Assembly (NCBI GenBank): GCA_947095535.1
Contig: OX352772.1
Span: forward strand, 48,565,445-48,629,444
Origin: Poecilobothrus nobilitatus
Lineage: Eukaryota; Arthropoda; Insecta; Diptera; Dolichopodidae
DNA: 64,000 nucleotides
Direction: 5' to 3'
The notes beneath the pieces are model-generated. The model was not told the DNA's origin. It made no database searches and saw nothing but the letters and a program-made list of their open reading frames with translations. Below, in pieces: positions 34,343 through 45,820 of the stretch. Position 1 is the stretch's first letter; every line of letters begins with the position of its first letter. A program made the position numbers and the translations under genes.

Positions 34343-36830
34343 TTCCTTTCGAAACTTATCCTGTAAAAGAAAAACTCAAAATGTCATTTGCGGGCAAAAG
34401 TTTTTGCTGTCATATTTAAGTCTGACATCAAATGTGTTACGTCATCATTTAATATCAGCCATGACGATTAATAATTAAAGCTAGTTTAATTATTTCTTGT
34501 ATTTTTATATTCCTTTTCATGAGTAATATTGTGTGATGACTCATAATAAATTGTATGCATGGGAAATATATTTTATTGTAGACAGGCTATATAATATATA
34601 CATATGTATATATATATGTTGTTCTTGTTGTCGTTTTGTAGGGGTAAGTGTTCTTATTTGAAAGGACTCACTAGGGTTCATAGGAACTGGATTTATTTTT
34701 AGTTTGATTAAAATAAAATTTACTATAACAATATAGGTCAACATTTTTTTCTCATTGTAATAAAATTTTAGAATGCATTCTACAAATATTATTTATATAT
34801 ACATATGTACATATAACACACATACATACATATATGTACATTGTACATATGTATGTATGTATAACCAAATTTTAAATAAAGAATGCGTTTTATTAAAAAA
34901 ATACTATCCACACGTTTTTTTAATGTTTTTAAATTTTTTTTCATTTTATTTTTCTGATTTTTAATTTTAAATTTTCATAGACATACAAAAAAGTTAAAAA
35001 ACATAGAAAATAAACTGAAAAAAAAAAAAAATAAATTGGTATGGTAGGCCGCATCCAATATCTGAATTTGAACAAAAAACAACCAAAAATAAAGAGAACG
35101 AGTAACAAAACAACTTTATAAACATTCACATAATGTACACACATTTCAGAATTTTTTTTGGAAATAATATTTGTTTTTTTTTTGCTTAAAAAAATTAACA
35201 GTTATTCTGTTTTTTTTTCTGTTTTTGTTGAAACCGTTTGAATTAACACAACTACACGGTTATACAAAAAATAAAACCACCAAAAAAAAAAAAAAAAAAA
35301 AACTGGTGTATGATTACAAAAAACAAAAAAAAAGCATTTCATTTTTGATCCTGAAAATGGTTTTACGCGGCTAGTTGCCAATAAACATTTCGGGTTTTTT
35401 ATGTGGTGGCCCGCATTTAGGTTTGTTTGTTATTTTTTTTTGATTTTTTATTTTGTTGTTTTTTCTTTTGTTTTTGTTTCATTGTTTGTCTGTTGTCTCT
35501 TTCTTTGCATTTTTCGGAATATTTTGTGTTCTTTTTTTTTGTATACAATTTTCATTATCAAATAACCACCTAATACATCATACTGTTTGTAACCAATGAT
35601 TAAGCAGGAAGAAGTGAGAAATGTGCTTAAACAAATTTTCTGGCAATTTTAAATTTAGATTCACTATAGCTTTCAGTTTTTTTGCGTGTTTTTGGGGTCA
35701 CAATTGCATTCCGATGCAAATGCAAATCTCTAAAAAAAAAAAACAAATAAAGTACCGAAAAATAATACAAAAAAGAAAAAAGAGTTGGGGTGCTTCAAAA
35801 AAAAAAAAATCTACACTGCTCGATGCACTTTAAATATATGTATTCAAATAATAATAAAAAAAAATGGGAGTTCATTGCACATAAAATTAAATATTGAATG
35901 TTCGAAGACAATAAAATAAAGTAAGCTTTTTTTAATATTTTTTGTTTAAAATAAAAAAAGAAAAAAGGTTTGAAAGTTGATGATAAACAATTTGTTAAAA
36001 TAAAAACTTTCCAAACTTATTTTAGTATCTATCTATGTTTTATATCATGTTTTTTTTTATAAGGTTTATAAGTTTTATAGAAAACAAATAAACACAATTA
36101 GTATAAAATTTGCAATTTTATATGGTATACGATAAAATTTAAAGAAGGGGAAGTACAGTTATTAATCAATAATTTTTTATTAGGATAATTCTAATGAATA
36201 GATGAGTTGTAATTTTTGGTAATTCAAAGTTTTTACTAAATAAAAGTTAAATAACCCAGAAGATTCTTTCATAAATGTTCAAACTAATCTGATATATGAA
36301 TTTTGTCATCATTGATACTCATAAAAGTATCAATTATATTAGCAGCAATAATCCAAAGCATTATTTCTGTAAGTGTCTAGATTAAATTTAATTATTAAAA
36401 GTTATTAGACAATGTAATTTAAACTTTTTTGAATTATACAACAGTTTTCTTTTTTTAAATCTTTATTATTTTATATGTTTAGTTTGGTATTACGTACTAA
36501 AATTTAAAAATTAATAAACAATAAATAAAAACATTATTTGTATTTTGTCATTAAAATAAAGGATTATCTTCGCACTATTGTAATTAATCGTCTCAAAATA
36601 TTATAACATAACAAATAAACTGATTTAGGATACAATTTTGATATATATCTCAAATATTTTGTTTTTAGAAGTTGCAGATCATTGTTTATTGAAAAGAAAT
36701 TTTGAAGGTACTTTTCTTAGACTACCAAAGTACAAGTACAAGGAAATAAATATTATCTAACTTAAAAATAATTAATGAGATTTGTTAAAAAATACATATT
36801 TAGAATAACTTTCTTAAAAGAAACGAAAAA
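34343..36830. other. AT-rich non-coding stretch with simple repeats
   Basis: Holds AT and TACATATGTATG-type simple sequence at 34600-34620 and 34795-34862, and poly-A runs near 35281 and 35735. The open frames at 34541-34744, 34773-34964, 34941-35144, 35171-35374 and 35621-35833 are all products of these runs. Confidence 0.6.
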
Positions 36831-37059
36831 GAGTGTGGAGTAGACTGTGTCAACTCTGGGATACTTGTATGAACCTAATATATGCTGTTTCCATAAAACT
36901 TGATAATCTTCTACAAAATTTCAGATGTTTTACTGTACAGAATTAAGTTAATTTTCGAGTTGTATGTTTTGCAGAAGTTATTGTCATGCAGCTTGACATT
37001 TTTTCACAAAATTGCAAATATCTAGCTTTAATAGACACTGATTTATTTTAATATAAAAC

Positions 37060-37395
37060 GAGGAAGAATACAGTTGTCTTTGTCAACTCTTTGATACCGT
37101 ACCAACCGTTAGTATTTTCATAGCCTGTCACTCTGCTTATAATATTATTTTTTTAATTTTTTAGTATTGTAAAATAATTTGAGTGAATTTTATAATTTCT
37201 AGAACTATGGGTTGTACATATATTCAAACTATATGTTTATTCATTCTTCAAAAGCAAATTCTAACCTTCCACATAACCAATCCAAAACTTTTCTAAATAT
37301 GCTATAGTACCATTTAATACTAAGCGGCAAATGTATAATAATTTATACTATAGATATGTATTATATATCATTCATTCATATACGATATGAAAATA
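37060..37395 (+). repeat. Repeat D, second copy, nested in F
   Basis: Close match to 16115-16445: 'gaggaagaatacagttgtct', 'agcctgtcactctgcttata' and 'gaactatgggttgtacatat' are shared, as is 'ggcaaatgtataataattta'. The terminal inverted motif is degraded (GATACCGTACCAA at 37091, 'catacgatatgaa' near 37379). Confidence 0.75.
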
Positions 37396-37559
37396 AACAT
37401 GAGTTATAAATATGTATACTAATATCATATAAATATAAATTCTTCAAGCAACTGTTATATTTTTTATTTATTTAATTTTTTTTGTAATATTCATCATCCT
37501 CAACAATTTCATATTATCGAGTAAAAATAAATTCAAAAAAATCTTTAAAAATATTTGTT

Positions 37560-38170
37560 AGAAAAATTTAGAAAAATGAAGTCACACTTTCGTCAATTTT
37601 AAGGTAACCCTATATTATTAAGAAAAGTTGTTAATAGAAATAAAAATTTAATGTTGGATCTTCAATTTTTGTGTATTACCAGTATCAAAAAAATTTGGAC
37701 ATGTGTTCAAGTTACAGGTGTTTAAAAATAAGGATTTTTTTTGTTTTTGACCCCATACAGCTCCGAAACGGGGGGCGATACAAAAAATATTTTCGGAAAT
37801 GACTCCTACTTATTTTCGAAGACCTAACTTCTCTGAAAATTTCGAGTTTCTAATTTGAACCGAAATTTCTCTCGAAATTTGAGTTTCGCATAACGGTAAA
37901 TTAAGACACCGTATGCCACAAGTATTTATATATTGTATGTATATTTTTAAAGCTAATAAAACCAGTAATCGTTTGGCGTTTTCATATAGAAGATATACCT
38001 TATACAACTTGTGTTATAACAATTTAAATATTGAGCTTTTTTGAACTTTGATTTCGTAACGGATGGGGCTACAGAAAAAAGTTGTTAATTTTATTAATAT
38101 TTTTATGATTTCTATAAGCAGTTAAAATTTATTTATTTATTTAGTTAAAATTTTAAAATGGCTCTATTCC
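37560..38170 (+). repeat. Repeat family B copy nested in F
   Basis: Blocks in family order: 'gtcacactttcgtcaatttt', 'aaaaaaatttggacatgtgt', 'tacagctccgaaacgggggg', 'tttcgcataacggtaaatta' and 'gtaacggatggggctacaga'. The terminal cggacgg tract is missing. The open frame at 37810-38007 lies inside this repeat and is not a gene. Confidence 0.75.
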
Positions 38171-38648
38171 AAAAAATTCCAATTTTGTGTTAATTTCAAG
38201 ACTAGCTTTCTTAGTTTGTGAGTTTACCAAATTATGAATAAATAAATTATGCTTGCTGCTTTAGAGTCTAGATCAACTCAATTTTACAAAAGTTGTTGGC
38301 ATGCAAATTGACATCTTTTCAGAAAATTAAAACTAAAACTAAACTAAAAGATACCTAGCTTCAATAGAGATTATTGTTATTTACATATAAAAAGAAAAGT
38401 TTTATGGAAGCTATCGGAAGCAGTTCCACCAGCTCAACCTAATTTTACAGAAGTGGTTAACATGAGACTTAACATCTTTTCATATGCTTAGTTATATACT
38501 GAATTATTTTCCTATAAAATAATTGATTAATATTTCGATTCTGATCCGATTCATTAACCTGAGTCTATATCTAGTTGGGCTTCTTTAAGGAGCCACAAAC
38601 GTAATGGCAAATTTATTACACCCTTCAACATACGTTCATACGGATATA

Positions 38649-39883
38649 ATATATTTATTATTTACCATATTTTTATTCTATTCTATTATTCTGGAAAGAA
38701 GTCATTAAAAAAATTGGAAACCTTCTGAACTATAAGTAGAACATTCGACAGAAAAAATTAGAAACCTTCTGAACTATAAGTAGAACATTCGACAGAAAGT
38801 AATTAAAAGGTTGAAGAAATTTGAAAAACTAATATAAAACATAAATGCCTAGAATCGAAAAGAGTTTCAGGTCAGTTTTAAAAGATGTTTGAGTTCTATC
38901 TTTATCAGTTTTAAAAGATGTGTGGATGATTTTGGTTATAAAGCAACATAAAACTATTGCTTTTAATTCAAATGATAAAAGAAAGATATGAATTCTTGCG
39001 TGAAGTTTAATTAAAAAAAATTTAATTAAATGGTTTTTAAGCTACCGAGTTTTCGGTCATTTTATATCAGAGTATCCTTTGTGGTCATTGGATTTAGTGC
39101 ATGGCTCTTTTACACCTAATTGTAATCATCGAGTAAAATTCGTCTGTCTAATTTCAGTTTATTTCGTTAAGTGTTTGTGAAATTTTGCTAACACAAAATT
39201 TGTAAATGCACATACATATAATGTACATCCACATAAACAGGCACTTCTCTAAAAATATCTTTTTTGTTTTCTAAATCGCTAAAAATTTTGAAAACAACCT
39301 TACCTCAATTTTGATTGCTGATTCTGCCCCTTTCTTTGATGCTCAGGGTGACTGGTTGTTGGTATCTTGTTATAATTTATATAAGTATTTTTTTTATATT
39401 TTGTCAAGTCTGTTTACATTCATAATATAAAAAAAAATTTGTTTAAATTTAAGAAAATCTTGAAGATAAAATGTAAAGAAGAAATCTTTAGAACCTTTAA
39501 TATCGAAAACCCTTCTTTCAATTGAAAAATAATCTAATTTTTACTTTAACAAATACCACACCACATCCAAAGAAATATGGGTTATAATATTTTATACTTC
39601 CGTCTTTGCGGATGTTTCGAAAGAATTTAATTAGCGAAAATTTTTTTTTTTCTTTTCTTTAATAAAAATATTTTATTACTTTGATCCGGATCCAATCATA
39701 TTGTATAAAATGAGCAGAACGTGGTAAGAAATCCTTTTATATTTGAATTTTACACCTTTTTACTTGTACGTCACTTACTATTTTGTTTTGGACTTTTTTT
39801 TTTAAAAAAATTTGTGAATGAAGTTTGTTCCCGTGTAACAATTTATTAATAAGATCATCAATGTTTTTCTTGGATAGAATTTA
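38649..39883. other. AT-rich non-coding stretch with one tandem duplication
   Basis: Nothing coding recognised. The 44-bp duplication at 38714-38800 is listed separately. Confidence 0.5.
38714..38800. repeat. Tandem duplication, 44-bp period, two near-identical copies
   Basis: GAAACCTTCTGAACTATAAG with continuation 'tagaacattcgacagaaa' occurs twice, starting at 38717 and 38761. Near-complete identity indicates a very recent event and possible length polymorphism. Confidence 0.92.
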
Positions 39884-40391
39884 CTTAGGTTTCATTGTTC
39901 AATCCTTTCCAAACTTAACTGAGAGATACCTTAAATTGCGTGATGAAACGATATATGCGTTTGACTAAGCGATGGGAACACTAAGTGCATCAAAAAGCCT
40001 TTTTTAAATTTATTGGGGTAATTTACTTAAACTGCCATAGCACGTCAAAAAAATGTACCGTTGTATCACTATATTTTTTTTAACTTAATAAAAACCACAT
40101 TTTAATTTTTTATATTTTTTTTTAAACACCCTGTATCGAAACTGTTGAATGTCTTATAACATTATAAATGTTTTTGGAAAAGAAATTATTAGATCTTGGT
40201 AGGGGTCCTTAGTTCCAGAAAAGTAGATGCTACAGCTCTTTAAGTAAGTTGCCGCCATAGATTTTTAAAGGGTTTTTTGAGTCCCTTAGTCTCCCCATCG
40301 CTTAGTTGGGTCTTTATAGCATTTCATCGCGTGATCTATTCTAAGGTATCTCTCAGTGAACTTTGAAAAATATCGGACAATGTACCTAAGG
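39884..40391. mobile_element. TA-flanked MITE with about 160-bp terminal inverted repeats
   Basis: The left arm (39884 to about 40042) and right arm (about 40225-40391) pair in order. Shared blocks are CTTAGGT/ACCTAAGG ends, 'actgagagatacctta', 'cgcgatgaaa' / 'cgtgatgaaa', 'actaagcgatgg', 'aaaaagcctttttt' and 'acttacttaaa' / 'atttacttaaa'. TA dinucleotides flank both ends, in keeping with a Tc1/mariner-type target duplication. The unique centre is about 180 bp and non-coding, so the element is non-autonomous. The arms have diverged by many substitutions, indicating age. Confidence 0.8.
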
Positions 40392-43300
40392 TACAGTATA
40401 CCTTTTTCTTTTACCAATGAATTCAATTAATTTATTCGAAAAAAGGTGTACATAATAAAATTCTATTAATTTAATAAAAGAATTTTAAGGCTGTTGTCTT
40501 TTTAAGGTCGTTTAATATGGAGTTGTAACAATTTTATGTATACTTAATATTTAAACTTTCAATATGACGATTCTATATAAGATTAAAGAAAAGCGTATTA
40601 TTCGAAATTGTTTACATTCAAAAAAAGTTAGTTGGGTAGATTTGAAAAAATGTGTGAAATATGAAAAAGAAATTTTTTTTTACAAATAATTTGGTCTCAC
40701 GTACATGAACACATGAATTGTGAGAGTATTGACAGATTTGAAATTAAATTATCCTTTTTAATATTTTCTATTTTCGTCCTTTTTTATTTTTAAAAATCAA
40801 GATAAGTGAAAACATACATAATAATTTATGTCCTGATATGGCACATATTATGATGAATAGGGATTGTTTGGTGTTTTTTCTTTATTTATTTTGTTTTTTG
40901 CAAAGAAAAGGTCCACCATATTATCGTAATTTGAAATCTGGTTTATATTTTCAGGAAAGTTTTTTTACTATTAAAAAATATAATAATATTTTTATGTTTT
41001 AATCTTTCAATTGATATTTTATCAGTCCGTCCGATTATCGTTTCGTAGGACAAATTAAATTATTAGATCAAACATTTAATATCGCGTCTGAGAAGCTGTG
41101 ATTCATTGAGTGAAGTTTTCTGCCAATCACAATCCTAAAAATAAATAAATGATAACTTCAGAAACCAATAACATTACAATTCTTAATTGACTAGTGGTCA
41201 ATGGTTATGAAAAAAAAAACAAATTTTTTATGTTATCGTAATAACGTTAACATTTTTGACATAACATCTACAATTAAATCAAATTTTTATTTTTAAAATA
41301 AGGCATTTAAATAATATTTTTCTTTCGAAGGAACAAAAAAAAAAAAAAATTAGAGTATCCGTTGTATTTCCTGGTGATAAACCTAATAAGATTTTCTTAC
41401 TGCCCATCTTTTTAAAAATGCTTTTTATGGTATAATATTTTGCGTAAAATAAAACAGAAATGTCTCATAAATTTGAAAGTAACATTTCAAAATCTACAGT
41501 CGGTATTATAAAAAACTTAACAAAGTAATTTTTCTTCAAGATGCATATATTTATATGCAATATACTTTTTATTTTTTGCACAGCTTTATGAATTTAGTTC
41601 GACCAATTTGGGTTTAAGTCATGCAGTCATGTTTTATTAGAGTCTCTGCGTTTCTACGTAATATTTTTAAAAGGCGAAGCAAACGAAAAAAAATTAGCAG
41701 AACAAATAAAATCACAAATTTAGTTGTTCAGTATTCCTCTAACTAATAGTGTTCGAATTCCGTGTACCTGACATAAAAATATTTTAGAAAACATAACATT
41801 TCACTTGCACTTCACTTCACTTTTGAGTTAACTTTTTCTTTGTGAATATAAAATACCTAAAACTTAAAATCCAATTCTATAACTTACATACATATATTTG
41901 AGTCGTCAGTATTTTAAAGTAATAGCTTCCTAGAGTATGTTTTAACCGCATTTTTCTACACCTTGTTTCAATTAAAATTCGCATAATAATGTCTATTTGA
42001 TATGAATTGCTAAATTATTTCTTTTAGAAACATGTTTAAGTGTTTGTTTTTATATGGCCACAAGCGATAATATATGAGTTTATTTGTCTTATATCGGCTT
42101 GACCACCTAATAACTGTGTTCTCTTGTTCTAAATTAAGAAATAGAAAATAAATAATTATGTACTAGAATATATTAAATTATCTTATTCATCCTTTTTTTT
42201 TTGACTGTCAGTGTACTTTCAGTAATATGTACTTTCTCAGAGAAAAGATAAAATATATTTTATCTACCTGCCAAAATTGATTTTTATATACATATGTATT
42301 ATAAAGTTGATAATGATGTATGAGTATTTTATTGAATAACATGTCATTTAGTCCCTTCTTAAGTTGCGTATAAATGTCATCTTAAATTTATGTCAATTGA
42401 TCGCTATTCCTTTAACGGTTAATAAGCTGTATTTTGATGTGTATATGTATATACAAATTCATTTATTTAAGTATGTATGCAGCAGATATGTTTTAAACTA
42501 AATAAAATACAATATTGATATCCTGCTGTTCTTTTTTGGCTTTTAGCATACATTCAATACTTTACTAAAATATTACCTTAACTTATTATGTTTGCAATTT
42601 TTTAATTTTGCTAAAATTTAAAAAACATAAACCTGTGAATTATTAATAATTAAAAAAAAAAAAAAATAATTATAATACAAAAGTGGGATTTGTCTATTTC
42701 ATTAGTTTTTCTTTTCATTCATTTATTTATTCATTCACACTTTTTTGGTACAAATTAATCCCGACTTTATGATTTGAATGAAAATTTGGTTAAAATATTT
42801 GTTTGCCTCTATAGTGAGACTTAAGTTTTATTTTTACCCATATATGTACATTATGCACATACTAAATTTAAAAATTGAAATGTCAATGAATTGAATGACA
42901 TGAGAATTCTGACATTTATGAATAAATGTTAAGACTAGGATTAAAATCCATATAATTCGGTATGGTTTTAGATTAAAAAAAAAAAAATGTCATTAATGAA
43001 ATGAAAATGACTTAAGAATATCAAATCTTAAGTAGTTGTTATGTGTGATGAAAAATTTTTAATTATTTTCATAAGAAAATTTTATTATTCTCAATCATGA
43101 CAGATTTAAAATGCTCTGTTGTTAATTCAATTATTTTAAATTTGACTTTACAATATTAAACATTTAACAATATGGTATTTTTTAATCCAAAAAGTAGATT
43201 ATTTTTTAAAAAATTTTAATAGATTTTGCGGATTTTATGGTAATTAATTTTATCGGAATGTTTTACAAATAAATATACAGCTGAATAATCATTTGTAAAT

Positions 43301-43803
43301 TATTATCAATATATCTTGTCAAATTTAATGAATAAAGAAATTGTACCGTTGAATATTGAATAGATTAATCTTTTGGGTATACCATAGATTAAATTGGGGT
43401 TTTAATAAATTAAAAAAGAAAAAATTTGGTTTCACTGATTAGTAATAAAACCTAAACTGAATAAGGTGTCTTTGTTTCATCATCTTCGTTTGGGAGTTTA
43501 TTATGGTTATTAGCATATGACAATTTTTTTAAATATAATTTTAAATACATAGGTATATAATTTTGTAATAGTTTTTAATCTTTAGCGATAGTATTCTCTT
43601 GAATATGATAATTGGATTTTGAATTGTTTTTTAGAAATTCTAACGCTTTAATGGTCTATTTTTAAATTATTATTTTAATGTTCTTTTCAGTTGCTTAGCC
43701 ATTTGTTCTTTTAAATACCTGTTAAAACGGAAGTTTTTATTTTCCTTTCCTTTATAGGAGTTTGTGCACTAAAATATTTATGTACATTAAAGCTACATAG
43801 CCA
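40392..43803. other. AT-rich non-coding stretch, no gene seen
   Basis: No domain, RNA gene or delimited element recognised over 3.4 kb on either strand. Confidence 0.55.
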
Positions 43804-44480
43804 TAGGTAGGTAGGTAGGAAGAAAGGGGCTGCAGATGCTCAGGACAGTTTAGATGCACTGTGATATGCTGGTTTTGCTCCTAAACAAACCATTAAGAGA
43901 TTAAATCGCAAAAGGCTGTAAATCGATTAAGTCTATCTTCGACAAATCGAAAATGTTTTTTAAAAAGAATATCCTCAGAAACTTTCTTCTTTTTAGAGCT
44001 AGAGTCGGGCATTTATTCTATAGATAAAACATTGACTCCTCTTCATCTTTGCGGTTTCTGCATTGATGTCATATCAGGCAAATCCTAATCTTCTTGCTTG
44101 TCTGCTGATCAGAGTATGTGCTGTTGTTGCAACCTCTCATTGCATTAACGGTATTGCGGCGATTCAAGGAAAAGAGTTTAGTTGATTGTTTGAAATCTAA
44201 TATACGCCAGATCTGTTCAGCTTGCATTATGAGAAACTACCTAAGGCTTGTGAGTATATTGGCTTGTTGTGTTTGAAAAGTGAGTATATTGGCTTGGCTT
44301 GTTGTGTTACAGGATGTAATAGCAATCTCGAGATTTTCTTTTCTTTGGATATTTTGAAGGTTCGTGCCACTCCTAGTGAGTTCATCAGCTCTACAATTGC
44401 ATGAGAAACTACTATATTCTGGTACCCAGATAACATGGATATAGAAAACTTAACTCTGTTTGCCCTGTTCAAAACTAGCC
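43804..44480 (-). pseudogene. Decayed non-LTR retrotransposon 3' end: RNase H tail, Cys-rich block and CCTA tail
   Basis: On the minus strand near 44380-44437, 'HVIWVPEYSSFSCNCRADEL' then TRSGT matches the end of retrotransposon RNase H (WVPGHsgi.GN..AD.LAR.GT), keeping the final Asp. Further on come 'FSLNRRNTVNAMR' (44132-44167), the block seen at 20221-20290 in another copy, and CRNRKDEEESM (about 44030-44066), where the second Cys of the usual C-x2-C is lost. A 3' UTR follows, ending in four TACC/CCTA units (plus-strand TAGG at 43804-43819), a simple-repeat tail typical of several insect non-LTR clades. Frames shift several times, and a 30-bp tandem duplication (44251-44308) breaks the region further. 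The open frames at 44222-44404 and 44227-44472 are off-frame. Confidence 0.85.
44251..44308. repeat. Tandem duplication inside retrotransposon relic, 30-bp period
   Basis: TGAGTATATTGGCTTG occurs at 44251 and 44281, each followed by TTGTGTT (with an extra GGCTTG in the second). It lies between the RNase H block and the LSLNRRN block and changes their spacing. Confidence 0.85.
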
Positions 44481-45000
44481 AAAAAGTGATTAACTGTTAA
44501 TTTTTTGTTAAATCTCTTTGTAGGTTTAAAGATTAAATAAAATAATATTTGACATTTGTAAAGCATTAAAGTTTTGCTTCGAAATGTTTTCAAATTTTTT
44601 TTTCAATTGAAATGCAATTGTTATTCACTTTTAATAACGATTTTCCGTTATGCATTGGATTCGATAGAAATCTGGAGAATAATTGGTGAAAAATTTGAAG
44701 TTTAACATCGATGTAAAACGAAGTAAACATTGTACTGCTAGAGTTTTTTAAAATGTTTTCCTAAGAAACTACATATTATAAGGAAAGTTCTAACGATTGA
44801 TCTCTGCTCCATTTTTTAAAAGTTGCTATACTTTATAAAGATTTTTTTTTGACCTGTAAATTGTTTTTTTCTTTGTTTTTTGCCATCCTTAAACAAAGAA
44901 CTGTTAATTCTACAAAAAAAAAACAAATAACTAAAAATCCATAATAAAAAATTATACCGTTTACATTTTAAAACAAAGTTTATTTCTTTTTACCGACCGC
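44481..45000. other. AT-rich non-coding stretch, no gene seen
   Basis: Nothing recognised. Confidence 0.5.
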
Positions 45001-45360
45001 ATACAACTATGTATAAGGTAGGTATTGTTTTCATACTAAAAATTTGTACCCGAGATTTTGGCAAATATTTGGCACTACTCCGGTGTTGGCACTCCGATTT
45101 TGGCACAACTGCGGTGTGGAGACGGCTGTAAAAAATTTTTTAGCATGATGTCCGTCAGTGTGTGTGTGTGTCTGGGTTGGTGCGTGTGTGTGTGGGTATG
45201 TCTGTGGGAACGTGTACAGCTTAAATGACTGAGCGGATTTTTTGAAATTTCATATTTAAGGTTTTGAGGTAAATATCTCGGATTGATAAGCTTTTGGAGC
45301 AAATTGGACAATCGCAAGTTTGGTAGTTTACTAGTGTACTTTTTAAGTTTTTTACGAATA
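45001..45360. repeat. Possible dispersed repeat with GT-rich core
   Basis: 'gatgtccgtcagtgtgtgtg' leads into two (GT)n runs at 45157-45172 and 45183-45202, then 'taaatgactgagcggatttt'. A 'gtccgtc...gtgtgt...gagcggat' order is common in dispersed fly repeats as I remember them. I see no second copy in the window, so the call is tentative. The open frame at 45075-45317 arises from the GT run. Confidence 0.45.
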
Positions 45361-45370
45361 TTTCTACTTC

Positions 45371-45412
45371 TATTCGTAATAAACTATTTTTACGAATAGT
45401 TTATTACGAATA
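45371..45412. repeat. Perfect hairpin, 18-bp arms, 6-nt loop
   Basis: TATTCGTAATAAACTATT is followed by TTTACG and then its exact reverse complement. Similar in build to 23220-23271; it looks like a recent inverted duplication. Confidence 0.9.
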
Positions 45413-45612
45413 TATGAGAAAAATTATTAAAAAAAAGTTGTTACACAAGTAAACAGCAACAACTTTGCCATATAACATTTTTTGATCCGACTAACTTTAA
45501 CTTTTATTTTTTTTATTTTTCTAAGTCCAAATTTCATACAATGAATGATGTAATGAATTTATATGAACAATTTTTTTTTGTTTTTGTTTATATCTCTAAA
45601 AATTTATATATG

Positions 45613-45810
45613 GGGGCCTCGGTGGCCTAGTGGATAAGAGCTTATAAAATACACTGTAAACACCGAGGCAGTGTGGGTTCGAATCCCATACACGTCGTAA
45701 GAGTTACTCTCCCTTACGGCATTTACAGCCACGCCTGAAAAGAAAAGGCTGTGTAATTTCCTGTCTACATTTATGTGGCAGAGTGGCAAATGCATTAAAA
45801 AAAAAAAAAA
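45613..45810 (+). mobile_element. tRNA-derived SINE, complete reference copy with target duplication
   Basis: This is the best copy of the family. A box TGGCCTAGTGG is at 45623-45633 and B box GGTTCGAATCC at 45676-45686, an internal RNA polymerase III promoter. The tRNA-like head resembles an Arg-type tRNA to my eye (unchecked). The body has a self-complementary CGTAAGAG...CTTACGGC stretch, 'aaaaggctgtgtaatttcct' and 'acatttatgtggcagagtgg'. The poly-A tail is about 14 As. TTTATATATG flanks both sides (45603-45612 and 45811-45820), a target-site duplication proving retroposition. The opposite-strand open frame 45604-45846 is an artefact of this head. Confidence 0.95.
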
Positions 45811-45820
45811 TTTATATATG

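Larger units (their letters stand above)
36831..38648 (-). repeat. Repeat family F, inverted copy interrupted by D and B repeats
   Basis: The plus-strand left end GAGTGTGGAGTAGACTGTGT is the reverse complement of the end of 4599-5692. The right end 'cccttcaacatacgttcata' + 'cgg' is the reverse complement of the family start. Inside, 'acaaaatttcagatgtttta' and 'tagctttaatagacactgat' match family monomers inverted. Between about 37057 and 38215 family F is broken by a D repeat and a B copy in the plus orientation. Monomer homology then resumes at about 38217-38500, showing that D/B entered an existing F copy. Confidence 0.75.

Noticed and set aside
44227..44472. 81-codon open frame (-) over the retrotransposon tail
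   Set aside because: It is in the wrong frame for the RNase H motif, which reads in a neighbouring frame.
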